Of a stretch of DNA of 64,000 bases, positions 27,611 to 38,723 are shown piece after piece. A program made the position numbers and the translations under genes. Every line of letters starts with the position of its first letter. The first letter of the stretch is position 1. Source of the DNA: Herbaspirillum sp. ST 5-3 (lineage in GTDB: Bacteria; Pseudomonadota; Gammaproteobacteria; Burkholderiales; Burkholderiaceae_D); the NCBI RefSeq assembly GCF_004804275.1, contig NZ_STGI01000001.1, forward strand, positions 62,001-126,000. Reading direction: 5' to 3'. The notes beneath the pieces were generated by a model. The model did not search any database and was not told where the DNA came from. It saw nothing but the letters and a program-made list of their open reading frames with translations.

Positions 27611-30376
27611 TCAGGCCAGCTTGCCGTGGCACTGCTTGTATTTCTTGCCGCTGCCGCATGGGCATGGATCGTTGCGCCCGACCTTCGGCAATGCATTGAC
27701 CATCGGTTGCTGACGGTCGTCATCCGCGGTCGCGGTAGGCGCCAGCAATTCTTCCGGTGCGGCATTCGGGTTGAAATCAGCATGCTGATAATGCACGTTC
27801 TCGACATGCGACTGCGCCAGCTGTTCCTCGGCGGCGTCGATCTCTTCACGCGACTGGATACGCACGGTCATGACGATGCGCACCACCTCGTTCTTGATCA
27901 TGTCCAGCATCTGCCCGAACAGTTCGAACGCCTCGCGCTTGTACTCCTGTTTCGGATTCTTCTGCGCATAGCCGCGCAGGTGAATACCTTGACGCAGGTG
28001 GTCCAGCGCGGCCAGATGCTCGCGCCAGTGGGTGTCGATACTCTGCAACATGACGCTTCGTTCGAAACCGGCGAATGCCTCTTTGCCGATGATATCGATC
28101 TTGGCGTTGTACGAATCGTCAGCCGCTTTCAGCACGCGTTCCAGCAGATCATCGTCGGTCAGGTTCGGCTCGGCTTCCAGCATTCCGGAGAGCGGCACAT
28201 TCAGCTGCCACTCGTTGGCCAGCGCCGCTTCCAGCGATTTGATGTCCCACTGTTCTTCCATCGATTCTGCCGGCACGAAGCTGCGGAACAGGTCGCTGAA
28301 TACGCCATGGCGCAAGGACGCGATCAATTCGGAGATGTCGGCGGCTTCCAGCAATTCGTTGCGCTGCTGGTAAATCACTTTGCGCTGATCGTTTGCGACA
28401 TCGTCATACTCAAGCAGCTGCTTGCGGATATCGAAGTTGCGTGCTTCCACCTTGCGCTGTGCCGATTCGATCGAGCGAGACACGATGCCTGCTTCGATCG
28501 GTTCGCCTTCCGGCATCTTCAACCGGTCCATGATCGCACGGACGCGATCGCCGGCGAAAATGCGCAGCAATGGGTCGTCCAGCGACAGGTAGAAACGGGA
28601 TGAACCGGGATCGCCCTGGCGTCCGGCACGTCCGCGCAACTGATTGTCGACGCGGCGCGATTCGTGACGCTCGGTGCCGATGATGTGCAAGCCACCTGCC
28701 GCCACCACGTGGTCATGCAGCGATTGCCACTCGCTGCGCAGTTTTTGCGATCGTTCCTGCTTCTCCGCGTCTCCCAGGTTGGAATCTGCCTCGATGAGCT
28801 GGATCTGCTTTTCGACGTTGCCACCCAAAACAATATCCGTACCGCGTCCGGCCATGTTGGTGGCGATGGTGATCATTTTCGGGCGGCCGGCCTGTGCAAT
28901 GATTTCCGCTTCGCGGGCGTGCTGCTTCGCATTCAGCACGTTGTGCGGCAGCTTGTGCTGGGTCAGGATATTCGACAGCAGCTCGGAGTTCTCAATCGAG
29001 GTCGTGCCGACCAGGACCGGCTGGCCGCGCTCATAGCAATCCTTGATGTCCATGAGCATCGCGTTGTACTTCTCCTGCGCGCTCTTGTACACCTGATCCT
29101 GGCGATCCTTGCGCTGGCTCGGCTTGTTCGGCGGAATCACCACGGTTTCCAAACCGTAGATTTCCTGGAACTCGTAGGCTTCGGTATCGGCGGTGCCCGT
29201 CATGCCGGCGAGCTTGCCGTACATGCGGAAGTAATTCTGGAAAGTGATCGATGCCAGAGTCTGGTTTTCATTCTGGATCCGCGCGCCTTCCTTGGCTTCG
29301 ACGGCCTGATGCAGACCATCGGACCAGCGGCGGCCCGTCATCAGACGGCCGGTGAACTCGTCGACGATAATGACTTCGCCGTTCTGCACCACGTAGTGCT
29401 GATCCTTGTGATACAGCGTGTGTGCGCGCAACGCGGCATACAAATGGTGAATCAGGGTGATGTTGGCTGCATCGTACAGTGATGCGCCTTCCGGAAGCAG
29501 TCCCATGCTGGTGAGGATTTGCTCCGCCTTTTCATGTCCTGCTTCGGTCAGCAACACCTGGTGGGATTTTTCATCCTTGGTGTAATCGCCGGACACTTCG
29601 ATCTTGCCCTTGCCGTCCGGAGTTTCCTCACCGATTTGCAAGGTCAGCAAGGGCGGCACCGCATTCATCTTCATGTACAGGTCGGTATGGTCTTCCGCCT
29701 GGCCCGAAATGATCAGCGGGGTTCGCGCTTCGTCGATCAGGATCGAGTCAACTTCATCGACAATGGCGAAATTCAGTCCACGCTGCACGCGGTCGCCGGC
29801 CTCGTACACCATGTTGTCGCGCAGATAGTCGAAACCGAACTCGTTATTGGTTCCGTAAGTGATGTCGGCACCATAGGCTGCCTGCTTGGTGTCATGCTCC
29901 ATCTGCGACAGGTTGACGCCGGTGGTCAGTCCCAGCCAGCCGTACAGCTTGCCCATCCATTCCGCGTCACGTTGCGCCAGGTAATCGTTGACCGTCACCA
30001 CATGCACGCCCTTGCCGGAAAGTGCATTGAGATAGGCGGCGAGTGTCGCCATCAGCGTCTTGCCCTCGCCGGTGCCCATTTCGGCGATCTTGCCATAGTG
30101 AAGGACCATGCCCCCGATCAACTGGACATCGAAATGACGCATCTTCAGGACACGTTTGCTCGCCTCGCGGCACACCGCGAACGCTTCGGCAAGGATATCG
30201 TCCAGCTTGGCGCCTTTGGCAATGCGGTCCTTGAATTCAGGAGTCTTCGCCTGCAGTTCGGCGTCGGAAAGCTTTTCCATCGCCGGCTCGAGCGCATTGA
30301 TTTCGCGGACAGTTTTTTGATATTGCTTGATCAGTCGCTGATTGCGACTGCCGAAAATCTGGGTCAGTAATGACAT
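27611..30376 (-). CDS. secA: protein translocase ATPase SecA
   Basis: Motor of the Sec export pathway, pushing preproteins through SecYEG. 921 residues with the DEAD-like NBD1 ([20 protein letters not shown], Walker A near 107; [19 protein letters not shown]), the preprotein-crosslinking domain, NBD2 ([16 protein letters not shown]), the helical scaffold/wing, and a C-terminal zinc finger [14 protein letters not shown] (about 905-918) that binds SecB. Length is typical. It is flanked by the M23 peptidase gene upstream and a terminator downstream. No secM-like leader is seen. Confidence 0.98.
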   Translation of the reverse strand: MSLLTQIFGSRNQRLIKQYQKTVREINALEPAMEKLSDAELQAKTPEFKDRIAKGAKLDDILAEAFAVCREASKRVLKMRHFDVQLIGGMVLHYGKIAEMGTGEGKTLMATLAAYLNALSGKGVHVVTVNDYLAQRDAEWMGKLYGWLGLTTGVNLSQMEHDTKQAAYGADITYGTNNEFGFDYLRDNMVYEAGDRVQRGLNFAIVDEVDSILIDEARTPLIISGQAEDHTDLYMKMNAVPPLLTLQIGEETPDGKGKIEVSGDYTKDEKSHQVLLTEAGHEKAEQILTSMGLLPEGASLYDAANITLIHHLYAALRAHTLYHKDQHYVVQNGEVIIVDEFTGRLMTGRRWSDGLHQAVEAKEGARIQNENQTLASITFQNYFRMYGKLAGMTGTADTEAYEFQEIYGLETVVIPPNKPSQRKDRQDQVYKSAQEKYNAMLMDIKDCYERGQPVLVGTTSIENSELLSNILTQHKLPHNVLNAKQHAREAEIIAQAGRPKMITIATNMAGRGTDIVLGGNVEKQIQLIEADSNLGDAEKQERSQKLRSEWQSLHDHVVAAGGLHIIGTERHESRRVDNQLRGRAGRQGDPGSSRFYLSLDDPLLRIFAGDRVRAIMDRLKMPEGEPIEAGIVSRSIESAQRKVEARNFDIRKQLLEYDDVANDQRKVIYQQRNELLEAADISELIASLRHGVFSDLFRSFVPAESMEEQWDIKSLEAALANEWQLNVPLSGMLEAEPNLTDDDLLERVLKAADDSYNAKIDIIGKEAFAGFERSVMLQSIDTHWREHLAALDHLRQGIHLRGYAQKNPKQEYKREAFELFGQMLDMIKNEVVRIVMTVRIQSREEIDAAEEQLAQSHVENVHYQHADFNPNAAPEELLAPTATADDDRQQPMVNALPKVGRNDPCPCGSGKKYKQCHGKLA

Positions 30377-30682
30377 GCTTGATTTCTAAGAATAGCGCCA
30401 CGACAACGACACGCCACAAGGCTGGTGTCCTTCTCGATGGCCGGACTTTGGCTAAATTGCAGATTTTATCATGCGCCTCGAACCGGACTGACTCTGTCCG
30501 GAACGGATGCGCAAAATGGTTGAGCGAGCACAGAATTGTCAATGAACGGCTGTCGCTTTCTGCAACACCGATAACTCGATCACGCACTTAGGTGGGGGCG
30601 TATGACGAAGAAACAATATCTGCCGCGCAGATATTCAAACAGCCCCTGAGTAAGACAGGGAGATCGTGCGGATCGATCCTTG
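30377..30682 (-). other. intergenic region upstream of secA
   Basis: About 300 bases without a gene. On the minus strand a TAAAAT hexamer near 30473 is a plausible -10 element for secA. A 6-bp hairpin CCGGAC/GTCCGG (30483-30501) lies just beyond it. The terminator-like hairpin at 30615-30635 closes the M23 peptidase gene. Confidence 0.5.
30615..30635 (-). terminator. hairpin after the M23 peptidase gene
   Basis: 9-bp stem (30615-30623 with 30627-30635) with a three-base loop, followed on the minus strand by GTTTCTTC. It lies 48 bases after the peptidase stop. Probable, not strong, intrinsic terminator. Confidence 0.55.
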
Positions 30683-31630
30683 TTATTTGACGACCAGGGC
30701 AGCCATTTTTGCCTGGTCGGCGCCTGCGGCAAGGAATTTGTGCGGATCTTGCTGCACACCTTTGACGAGCACCTCGAAATGGAGGTGCGAACCGGTGGAC
30801 CGCCCGGTGGAGCCGATGTCGGCGATGCGCTGCCCGCGCCGGACTATGTCGCCTACCTTCACATATACACGTGAGGTATGGGCGTAGCGGGTGACGATAT
30901 CGTTTCCATGGTCAATATCGATCATGTTTCCGTACTGATGATGGTATTCCGCCGAAATAACCACGCCGCCAGCCGCGGCGACGATCGGCGTGCCCACCGC
31001 CGCGGCAAAATCGATGCCTTCATGAAAAGCGTTTTTCCCGGTAAAGGGGTCGATTCGCCAGCCGAAGCCGGATGCGTTGTAGCTCACATTGACCGGCTGT
31101 ATCGTTGGCAGCAGTCTGGAGCGGATCTTGTAGCTCATCAACGTGGTCTCGACGACGTTCATGTAGTCGGCGCGCTGCTCGACATCCTTGGCCGTGGCAT
31201 CGAGTGCTTTCTGAAACTCCGACATGCTGAGCGGCTTGTCATTTGCCGAGGGGGCCGGACCACCGCGGCCCGGCGGTTCCCTGAAGTTAAACTCCTGCGG
31301 CTTAACCCCCGCAAGGCCCTGCACCCGCTCGCCCAAGGCATCGAGGCGCATCAGTTGGGCCTGCATCTCGCCCAGCTTCATCGCCATTGCGGCGAGATTT
31401 TCCTTGACGTACTTGTCTTTCCGGAAGCTGTCTTCCTGGGTAGCTGAGGCGACTACGTCGCGAACCAGGGGAATGTTGAAGTCCGTTGCGTGACGGAAGG
31501 TGAGGTAATACAACAAAAATGCGGCCACGAGTACCGACATGACGAAAAACAGCGCCAGCGCCAATAAATGCCAATGTCTCAGGGTGATCGTTCTTGCGCT
31601 GAAGCGTGGGTGCAGCAGAATAATTTGCAT
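30683..31630 (-). CDS. membrane-anchored M23 metallopeptidase
   Basis: 315-residue LytM-type endopeptidase of the cell wall. A transmembrane anchor lies at about 20-45 (HLLALALFFVMSVLVAAFLLYYL), followed by a short predicted coiled coil (VKENLAAMAMKLGEMQAQLMRLDALG). The C-terminal M23 domain (about 195-300) has zinc ligands in HEGIDFAA and HLHFEV and the active-site YAHTSRV. The metal-binding motif is complete, so it should be catalytic, unlike the degenerate EnvC group. It is divergent from the DciA-like gene and stands upstream of secA, a common Burkholderiales order. Confidence 0.92.
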   Translation of the reverse strand: MQIILLHPRFSARTITLRHWHLLALALFFVMSVLVAAFLLYYLTFRHATDFNIPLVRDVVASATQEDSFRKDKYVKENLAAMAMKLGEMQAQLMRLDALGERVQGLAGVKPQEFNFREPPGRGGPAPSANDKPLSMSEFQKALDATAKDVEQRADYMNVVETTLMSYKIRSRLLPTIQPVNVSYNASGFGWRIDPFTGKNAFHEGIDFAAAVGTPIVAAAGGVVISAEYHHQYGNMIDIDHGNDIVTRYAHTSRVYVKVGDIVRRGQRIADIGSTGRSTGSHLHFEVLVKGVQQDPHKFLAAGADQAKMAALVVK

Positions 31631-31681
31631 GACAACTCCTACGACTCGTCTATCGCGGGCGCTCTGTGATAAGGTTTGAGC

Positions 31682-32200
31682 ATGATTCGCTCATCCTCAT
31701 TTATTTCTTATAAGCAAGGCTTTCAGTCTACACGCCGAGCCGGAAAGACCACGAGCACTGTTACAGGTGTTACAGATTTCCTGCGCGCAAACGACAAGAT
31801 GGCCAAGCTCTTGCCGGCCATTTCGCGCATTAATGCACTTCAAAAGGAATGTGCTGCGATTCTTCCCGCGCTGTTTGATGCATGTTCCGTCATCCAGTTC
31901 GAAGTGGGCAATCTGGTGCTCGCCACGCCGAACGCTGCACTTGCAACAAAGCTGAAACAGCAACTGCCCAAGCTGCAGGACGGACTGCTGAAGCGGGGAT
32001 GGCAGGTTAACGCAATACGGATTAAAGTGCAAGTAAGCAATATTGCTGAAAAGATAATCCCGCCAAAGCAGCTGGCGCTGCCTGCGAAAGCCGTTTCCGC
32101 GCTCGCATCCTTGAACGACGCCTTGGAAAATTCCCCGCAAAACGAAGCACTGAAGGCAGCGATCAGCGCGATGCTGAAACGCCACCGGAAGGACAAATAA
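31682..32200 (+). CDS. DciA-like protein (DUF721)
   Basis: 172-residue protein with a DUF721 domain (about 30-115; VTDFLRANDKMAKLLPAISRINALQ, FEVGNLVLATPNAALATKLKQQLP). In species without DnaC, DciA loads the replicative helicase DnaB, so this gene may encode the helicase loader. Evidence here is family resemblance only. A positively charged C-terminal tail follows (ISAMLKRHRKDK). ATG 31682 is preceded by AAGG at seven bases; a TTG six bases upstream is also in frame. It is divergent from the M23 gene and convergent to lpxC. Confidence 0.85.
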   Translation: MIRSSSFISYKQGFQSTRRAGKTTSTVTGVTDFLRANDKMAKLLPAISRINALQKECAAILPALFDACSVIQFEVGNLVLATPNAALATKLKQQLPKLQDGLLKRGWQVNAIRIKVQVSNIAEKIIPPKQLALPAKAVSALASLNDALENSPQNEALKAAISAMLKRHRKDK

Positions 32201-32234
32201 AGAGCGGAGAATTGAGGCCGGGTGAAGAAAGGGC

Positions 32235-33170
32235 TTAGTTAAATGCCCATTCCTGGCCGGCCTGCCGGACGTAGGCGCCGGGTGCCGTATCGAGTGAATC
32301 GAAGCTGACGATCTCGTAGGCTTCGGGCTGTGCCAGCAGTTCGCGCAACAGCAGATTGTTGAGCGTGTGGCCGGACTTGTGCGCCACGTAGCTGGCGAGC
32401 AGAGGATGGCCGATCAGATAAAGGTCGCCGATGGCGTCGAGAATCTTGTGCCGCACGAACTCATTGTCATAGCGAAGACCGTCGGCGTTCAGGATGCGGT
32501 ATTCGTCCATCACGATGGCGTTTTCCAGCGATCCGCCGCGAGCGAGCCCCATGCCCCGCAGCGTCTCGACATCCTGCATGAAGCCGAACGTACGAGCCCG
32601 AGCGATTTCCTTCACATAGGATTCGGACGCGAAATCGACTTCTGCGACCTGACCGGTGCCATCAACCGCCGGATGATTGAATTCGATAAAGAATTTCAGC
32701 TTGAAGCCATTGTAGGGCTCAAGCCTGGCCCATTTTTCCTGCGCGCCCTTGCCTTCGCGGATTTCAACGGGTTTCTTGATACGAATGAATTTTTTCGGCG
32801 CGTTCTGTTCCTGAAGGCCGGCCTGCTGCAGGAGAAATACAAAAGATGATGCCGAGCCGTCCATGATCGGAATTTCTTCCGCCGTGACGTCGACATACAG
32901 GTTATCGATGCCAAGTCCGGCGCATGCGGACATCAGGTGTTCGACTGTCGATACCCGCACGCCGTCCTTTTCCAGGACCGAGGCCATGCGCGTATCGCCA
33001 ACGCCGGTCGCGGTCGCAGGCAAATCCACCGGCGGAGTCTGATCCACGCGGCGAAATATGATGCCTGTGTCCGCTGCGGCCGGGCGCAGGGTAAGTTCGA
33101 CCTTGGTACCGGAATGCAATCCGACGCCGACAGTCTTGACGAGCTGTTTGACGGTACGTTGTTTGAGCAT
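32235..33170 (-). CDS. lpxC: UDP-3-O-acyl-N-acetylglucosamine deacetylase
   Basis: Zinc amidase committing UDP-GlcNAc precursors to lipid A. 311 residues with the two-domain LpxC fold. The zinc ligands are in EHLMSA (His near 77) and [17 protein letters not shown] (His near 235, Asp near 239); the catalytic His is in [10 protein letters not shown] (near 261). It begins [21 protein letters not shown] as the family does. In relatives lpxC follows ftsZ and a peroxiredoxin; here the glpKD/glpR/mscL block lies between. Confidence 0.98.
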   Translation of the reverse strand: MLKQRTVKQLVKTVGVGLHSGTKVELTLRPAAADTGIIFRRVDQTPPVDLPATATGVGDTRMASVLEKDGVRVSTVEHLMSACAGLGIDNLYVDVTAEEIPIMDGSASSFVFLLQQAGLQEQNAPKKFIRIKKPVEIREGKGAQEKWARLEPYNGFKLKFFIEFNHPAVDGTGQVAEVDFASESYVKEIARARTFGFMQDVETLRGMGLARGGSLENAIVMDEYRILNADGLRYDNEFVRHKILDAIGDLYLIGHPLLASYVAHKSGHTLNNLLLRELLAQPEAYEIVSFDSLDTAPGAYVRQAGQEWAFN

Positions 33171-33214
33171 TGTGGAATTATAGCAACTAACCCGCGAGTC
33201 AGTTGTTTTGAAAT

Positions 33215-33234
33215 GTAACGCCTGTTGGCGTTAC
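33215..33234 (-). terminator. hairpin between glpK and lpxC
   Basis: 8-bp stem GTAACGCC/GGCGTTAC (33215-33222 with 33227-33234, loop TGTT), 46 bases after the glpK stop. On the minus strand it is followed by ATTTCAAAAC. Likely ends glpK transcription. Confidence 0.5.
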
Positions 33235-33279
33235 GCCACGCAAAACAGCGCATTTTCCGCCTTCGCCAAGCCGAGGCGG

Positions 33280-34764
<1,485 letters not shown>

Positions 34765-34901
34765 TGAAACGTCTCCAAAGCGAAGGCCGCAGCAAATGCA
34801 AAATCCGGATGAGTCATGTCAAGTACGGCCAGGTACGTCGATGCCGGTATTGATTCTAGCGAAGAAACTAAGGCGCAGCGCGACGCACGCAAGCCCCGAT
34901 C

Positions 34902-36458
34902 CTATGCGCGCAGCCGCCGTGTCTCTGCCTCAGATCGCCTCACCCGCATCCAGGCGTCGAGTTTCGCCGCGGCCCCGACGGGCAGACGCAAGCCCAGTTT
35001 GGAACGACGCCACAATATGTCTTCCGCATTGACGGCCCATTCGCGCTGCATCAAATAATTGACTTCCACTTCAAAGAGGCCGGGCGCGATCTCGTCGCCC
35101 ATGTCGCCCATCCTTCGACAGCCGGACAGAAGCACATGGGTACGCGTGCCGTAGGCTCGGGCGTAGCGGGCAATCAAGGCTGGCGGCAGCCATGCGAATT
35201 TCTGTTGCAACTGGCTCAGGTAGCCCTCGAATTCGAGTACCGAACGCTTGTCCGGCCTTGCTCCGAACAGGTCGCCGCCCGGCAGGCAGGCATCAGCTGT
35301 CCAGGCACCGTTACGCGTTGGCAGCGATGCTGCGATCAAGTCCACCGCCTCTTCCGCGAGCTTGCGGAAAGTGGTGATCTTGCCCCCGAATACCGACAGC
35401 ATCGGCGCCCCCTCCCCGTCGAGTTCAAGACGGTAATCACGAGTGACGGCGGATGCATCGGACGATTCGTCCTCGACCAACGGACGCACGCCGGAATAGG
35501 CGCACACCACGTCAGCGGGAACGATCTTCTTGCGAAAATAGCGGCTGGCCAGGTCGCACAAGTAGAAGATTTCGCCATCGTCGATCGCAACCTCGCCTGG
35601 GTCGCCGTGATATTCGATATCGGTGGTTCCGATCAGCGTGAAGTCCTGCTGGAAAGGGATGGCGAACACAATGCGTCCGTCGGGGTGCTGGAAGATATAG
35701 GCGTACGGGTGATCGAATACCCGTCGAACGACGATGTGGCTGCCCTTGATCAGACGGAGCGACTTTGCGGCAGGACGATGCACGGCCGTCTGAAGGAAGC
35801 GGGCGGCCCAGGGACCGGCCGCGTTAACCAGGCAGCGCGCATTGACAGTGATCGCGGCACCCACATCGGTACGGAGTTCGGCAATCCAGTGGTCGCCGCG
35901 GCGTCGCACGGATTCGCAACGCGTACGCGTCAGGATCCTGGCTCCTCGTTCGGACGCGTCGACTGCGTTCAATACAACAAGACGCGCGTCGTCGACCCAG
36001 CCGTCGGAGTAGACAAAGCCGCGTGTGAATTCCGGCTTGAGCGGTTTGCCGGCCACATGCCGGCGCAGGTCAACGCCCCGCGAACCGGGCAGCAGCTCGC
36101 GCCTGGCAAGGCCGTCATACAGGAACAGGCCCGCACGGATCATCCATCCCGGGCGCTGCCCCTTGTCGTGGGGCAGGACGAAGCGCAGCGGCGACATGAT
36201 ATGCGGTGCCGCGCGCAGCAATACTTCGCGCTCGATCAGCGCTTTGCGCACCAGTCCGAATTCATAGTGCTCGAGATAGCGCAATCCGCCGTGGATCAGC
36301 TTGGAGGAAGCCGAGGAGGTGTGCGCGGCCAGATCGTCCTTTTCGCACAGCACTACCGAGAGGCCCCGGCCCGCTGCGTCGCGCGCAATCCCTGCACCAT
36401 TGATGCCGCCGCCGACGATAAGCAGGTCGCAGGTGATTTTTTTCTGGCCGTGTTCCAT
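34902..36458 (-). CDS. glpD: aerobic glycerol-3-phosphate dehydrogenase
   Basis: FAD-dependent membrane-associated enzyme oxidising glycerol 3-phosphate to dihydroxyacetone phosphate and passing electrons to quinone. About 518 residues. The dinucleotide-binding GGGINGAGIARDAAGRGLSVVLCEKDDLAAHTSSASSKLIHGG opens the protein, and a C-terminal DAO_C helical domain closes it. ATG 36458 (MEHGQKKITCDLLIVGG) is preferred to the upstream in-frame ATG at 36503, whose residues do not belong to the family. It is divergent from glpR across a 140-base AT-rich region with repeated TTCGTTT motifs. Confidence 0.96.
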   Translation of the reverse strand: MEHGQKKITCDLLIVGGGINGAGIARDAAGRGLSVVLCEKDDLAAHTSSASSKLIHGGLRYLEHYEFGLVRKALIEREVLLRAAPHIMSPLRFVLPHDKGQRPGWMIRAGLFLYDGLARRELLPGSRGVDLRRHVAGKPLKPEFTRGFVYSDGWVDDARLVVLNAVDASERGARILTRTRCESVRRRGDHWIAELRTDVGAAITVNARCLVNAAGPWAARFLQTAVHRPAAKSLRLIKGSHIVVRRVFDHPYAYIFQHPDGRIVFAIPFQQDFTLIGTTDIEYHGDPGEVAIDDGEIFYLCDLASRYFRKKIVPADVVCAYSGVRPLVEDESSDASAVTRDYRLELDGEGAPMLSVFGGKITTFRKLAEEAVDLIAASLPTRNGAWTADACLPGGDLFGARPDKRSVLEFEGYLSQLQQKFAWLPPALIARYARAYGTRTHVLLSGCRRMGDMGDEIAPGLFEVEVNYLMQREWAVNAEDILWRRSKLGLRLPVGAAAKLDAWMRVRRSEAETRRLRA

Positions 36459-36514
36459 CGAATACCCGAAAATGAATGCTTGAATGAAGACAAGCAATAA
36501 CAATACGACAGCAT

Positions 36515-36566
36515 ACGAAACAAATTCAACAATGTTTTTAGAATTTTTGTTCGTTTAGTTTCGTTT
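36515..36566. promoter_or_regulatory. candidate GlpR operator repeats
   Basis: The glpD-glpR intergenic DNA carries TTCGTTT at 36550-36556 and 36560-36566, exactly one helical turn apart, and a related ACGAAACAAA on the opposite orientation near 36515. DeoR-type GlpR repressors bind arrays of short AT-rich repeats. Assignment as GlpR sites is inference. Confidence 0.45.
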
Positions 36567-36598
36567 GGAATTATTTTGAGATCGAAAGGGAGGGAGCG

Positions 36599-37360
36599 AT
36601 GACGCTTAATCCACGGCAGCGCCGGCTGCTTGAAGTGGTTCGGCAACACATCACGATGTCTGTGGAAGAGCTGGCGCAGCAACTGGATGTGACGCCGCAG
36701 ACGGTGCGCCGCGACGTCAAGCAAATGGAGGAAGCAAAGCTGCTGGCGCGCTATCACGGCGGCGTCGGCTTGCCGTCTTCGGTTGAAAATATCGACTACA
36801 GCCAGCGCCAGGTCTTGAACAGCGAGGCCAAGCGGCGTATCGCCAAGGCGGTCGCGGCGCAGGTGCCGTCGGGATGTTCGTTATTGATCAATATCGGCAC
36901 GACGACGGAGGAAGTGGCGCGCGCGCTCTCCCATCATCGCGGCCTGCATGTGGTGACCAATAACCTGAACGTGGCGGCGATTCTTGCCGACAATCCGCAT
37001 TCCGAGGTAATTGTGGCCGGCGGTGTCGTGCGCGGACGGGATCGCGGCATCATCGGCGAGGCAACGATCGACTTCATCCGCCAGTTCAAGGTCGACATCG
37101 GCATCATCGGGATTTCCAGCATCGAGCCGGATGGAACCCTGCGTGACTTCGACCCGCGCGAAGTCAAGGTCGCGCAAGCCATCATTGAGCAGTCACGGGA
37201 AGTCTGGCTGGTCGCCGATCACGACAAGTTCGGCCGGCAGGCCCTGGTGCGCATGGCGCATGTGTCGCAGATCGATGTTCTCTTTACCGACGCGCGACCG
37301 CCGGAAGCACTGTCCAAAGCTTTGAAGGAAGCGCACGTCAAGGTCGTGGTCGCTCCCTGA
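36599..37360 (+). CDS. glpR: DeoR-family glycerol-3-phosphate repressor GlpR
   Basis: 253-residue regulator: N-terminal DeoR helix-turn-helix (PRQRRLLEVVRQHITMSVEELAQQLDVTPQTVRRDVKQMEE) and a sugar-phosphate-binding DeoRC domain (about 75-235, with SGCSLLINIGTTTEEVARAL). Divergence from glpD and similarity to GlpR point to control by glycerol 3-phosphate. A GGGAGGGAG purine run just upstream of ATG 36599 is a strong ribosome site. It is convergent to mscL. Confidence 0.93.
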   Translation: MTLNPRQRRLLEVVRQHITMSVEELAQQLDVTPQTVRRDVKQMEEAKLLARYHGGVGLPSSVENIDYSQRQVLNSEAKRRIAKAVAAQVPSGCSLLINIGTTTEEVARALSHHRGLHVVTNNLNVAAILADNPHSEVIVAGGVVRGRDRGIIGEATIDFIRQFKVDIGIIGISSIEPDGTLRDFDPREVKVAQAIIEQSREVWLVADHDKFGRQALVRMAHVSQIDVLFTDARPPEALSKALKEAHVKVVVAP

Positions 37361-37404
37361 ACGAAGCAGCGCCTTGGACAGGAAGCGATCGCCGGCGATA
37401 TCAC

Positions 37405-37821
37405 TTATCGTTTCAAGCTGTCGCGGATCTCTCGCAAAAGAACAACCTCTTCCGGCGGTGCCGCGGGTGCTGGCGGAGCAGCGGGCGCTTCCCGCTTGAT
37501 GCGGTTCATCTGCCTGACCATCAGGAAAATGATGAAGGCCAGGATGACAAAGTTCAGAGCGACGGTGACAAAATTCCCGTACGCGAGTACGGCGCCGGCC
37601 TTTTTTGCCTCGGCCAAGGTCGTTGCTGTTTGGCCCGAAAGCGGGATAAAGTAATTGCTGAAGTCCAGGCCGCCCGACACTTTGCCCACCACCGGCATGA
37701 TGATGTCGCCGACCAGGGAATCGACGATTTTCCCGAACGCGGCGCCGATGATGACGCCGACTGCCAGGTCCATTACATTACCCTTGAGGGCAAATTCCTT
37801 GAATTCGCTCAGCATGCTCAT
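37405..37821 (-). CDS. mscL: large-conductance mechanosensitive channel MscL
   Basis: Homopentameric inner-membrane channel that opens under osmotic downshock. 138 residues with the pore helix [35 protein letters not shown], a periplasmic loop, a second helix ([19 protein letters not shown]) and the C-terminal bundle ([15 protein letters not shown]) after an Ala/Pro linker. I chose ATG 37821 ([10 protein letters not shown]), the family start, over ATG 37839. Confidence 0.97.
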   Translation of the reverse strand: MSMLSEFKEFALKGNVMDLAVGVIIGAAFGKIVDSLVGDIIMPVVGKVSGGLDFSNYFIPLSGQTATTLAEAKKAGAVLAYGNFVTVALNFVILAFIIFLMVRQMNRIKREAPAAPPAPAAPPEEVVLLREIRDSLKR

Positions 37822-38026
37822 TACTCGACCTTTCAACATAAGGTAAAAGAAAAACCAGGCGGTGCTGAAGTTGCCTGTTTAGCATAGTACAAGATGTGGA
37901 TTTCGGGCAGCAGGCTTTAAGCACATCGCGCAAGAAAAATTCATCATTCAGGCCATGTCATGACCTGGCGCGGATTCGCATGCCAGAGACAGGCGGCCGA
38001 CCGCCGTCGTGCGCTCGACTTCACAT

Positions 38027-38057
38027 AAAAAATACGGCGCCGGAGCGCCGCATTTTT
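38027..38057 (-). terminator. rho-independent terminator of the peroxiredoxin gene
   Basis: Stem CGGCGC/GCGCCG (38035-38040 with 38045-38050, loop CGGA), followed on the minus strand by TATTTTTTATG, 24 bases after the stop codon. Confidence 0.85.
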
Positions 38058-38073
38058 CTTCCGCCTGCGCGGT

Positions 38074-38580
38074 TCATCCCAGTTGCGCGAGCAGTGTTTC
38101 AGCGTTCGATACCTCGAACTTTCCCGGCTGTTCGACGTTCAGCTGCTTCACGACACCGTCATCGACCAGCATCGAATACCGTTGCGAGCGAACACCCATG
38201 CCCTTTGCCGTCAGGTCGAATTCCAGGCCGAGCGCCTTGGTGAACATGGCGCTGCCATCGGCCATCATGCGCACCACGCCGGTCGCTTTCTGGTCGCGGC
38301 CCCAGGCACCCATCACGAATGCATCATTGACCGACACGCACCAGATTTCATCGACACCCTTGGCTTTGAATTTGTCGGCGAGGGCAACATAACCCGGCAC
38401 ATGCTGGGCCGAGCAGGTCGGCGTGAAAGCACCGGGCAAACCGAAGATCGCGATCTTCTTGCCCTTGGTCAGATCGCTGACCTTGAATGCATTGGGGCCG
38501 AGGGAACAGCCTTCCGATGCAACTTCGATGAACTCCTGAAGAGTGCCTTCAGGCACGCGATCGCCGATTTTGATGGTCAT
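38074..38580 (-). CDS. peroxiredoxin (Prx5/AhpE-like)
   Basis: 168-residue thiol peroxidase reducing H2O2 and organic peroxides. The peroxidatic cysteine lies in GLPGAFTPTCSAQHVPGY (about 43-60), the Prx5-type active site. The remainder (KGVDEIWCVSVNDAFVMGAWG) follows that subfamily and contributes a second cysteine that could be resolving. It lies directly downstream of ftsZ but is separated from it by a terminator, a standard position in Burkholderiales. Confidence 0.95.
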   Translation of the reverse strand: MTIKIGDRVPEGTLQEFIEVASEGCSLGPNAFKVSDLTKGKKIAIFGLPGAFTPTCSAQHVPGYVALADKFKAKGVDEIWCVSVNDAFVMGAWGRDQKATGVVRMMADGSAMFTKALGLEFDLTAKGMGVRSQRYSMLVDDGVVKQLNVEQPGKFEVSNAETLLAQLG

Positions 38581-38615
38581 GGTGGTGTCCTTTTTACTTT
38601 ATAGGTTTGTGAGTG

Positions 38616-38648
38616 CCAATAAAAACGCCGCGCCGTGGGGCGCGGCGT
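38616..38648 (-). terminator. rho-independent terminator of the dcw cluster (after ftsZ)
   Basis: 10-bp GC-rich stem (38625-38634 with 38639-38648, loop GTGG), followed on the minus strand by TTTTATTGG. It ends the mraZ-ftsZ transcription unit about 75 bases after the ftsZ stop. Confidence 0.9.
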
Positions 38649-38723
38649 ACAAACCGCAGTATGCCTTGTTCTTGCCATTCTTGCAGCGCGCCCACCCAGC
38701 CTCGCTGCAAGGCAAGGAAAAGG

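Noticed and set aside
37388-37399. Palindrome ATCGCCGGCGAT between glpR and mscL as a terminator
   Set aside because: Six-base arms with no loop and no T-run; too weak to call a terminator.
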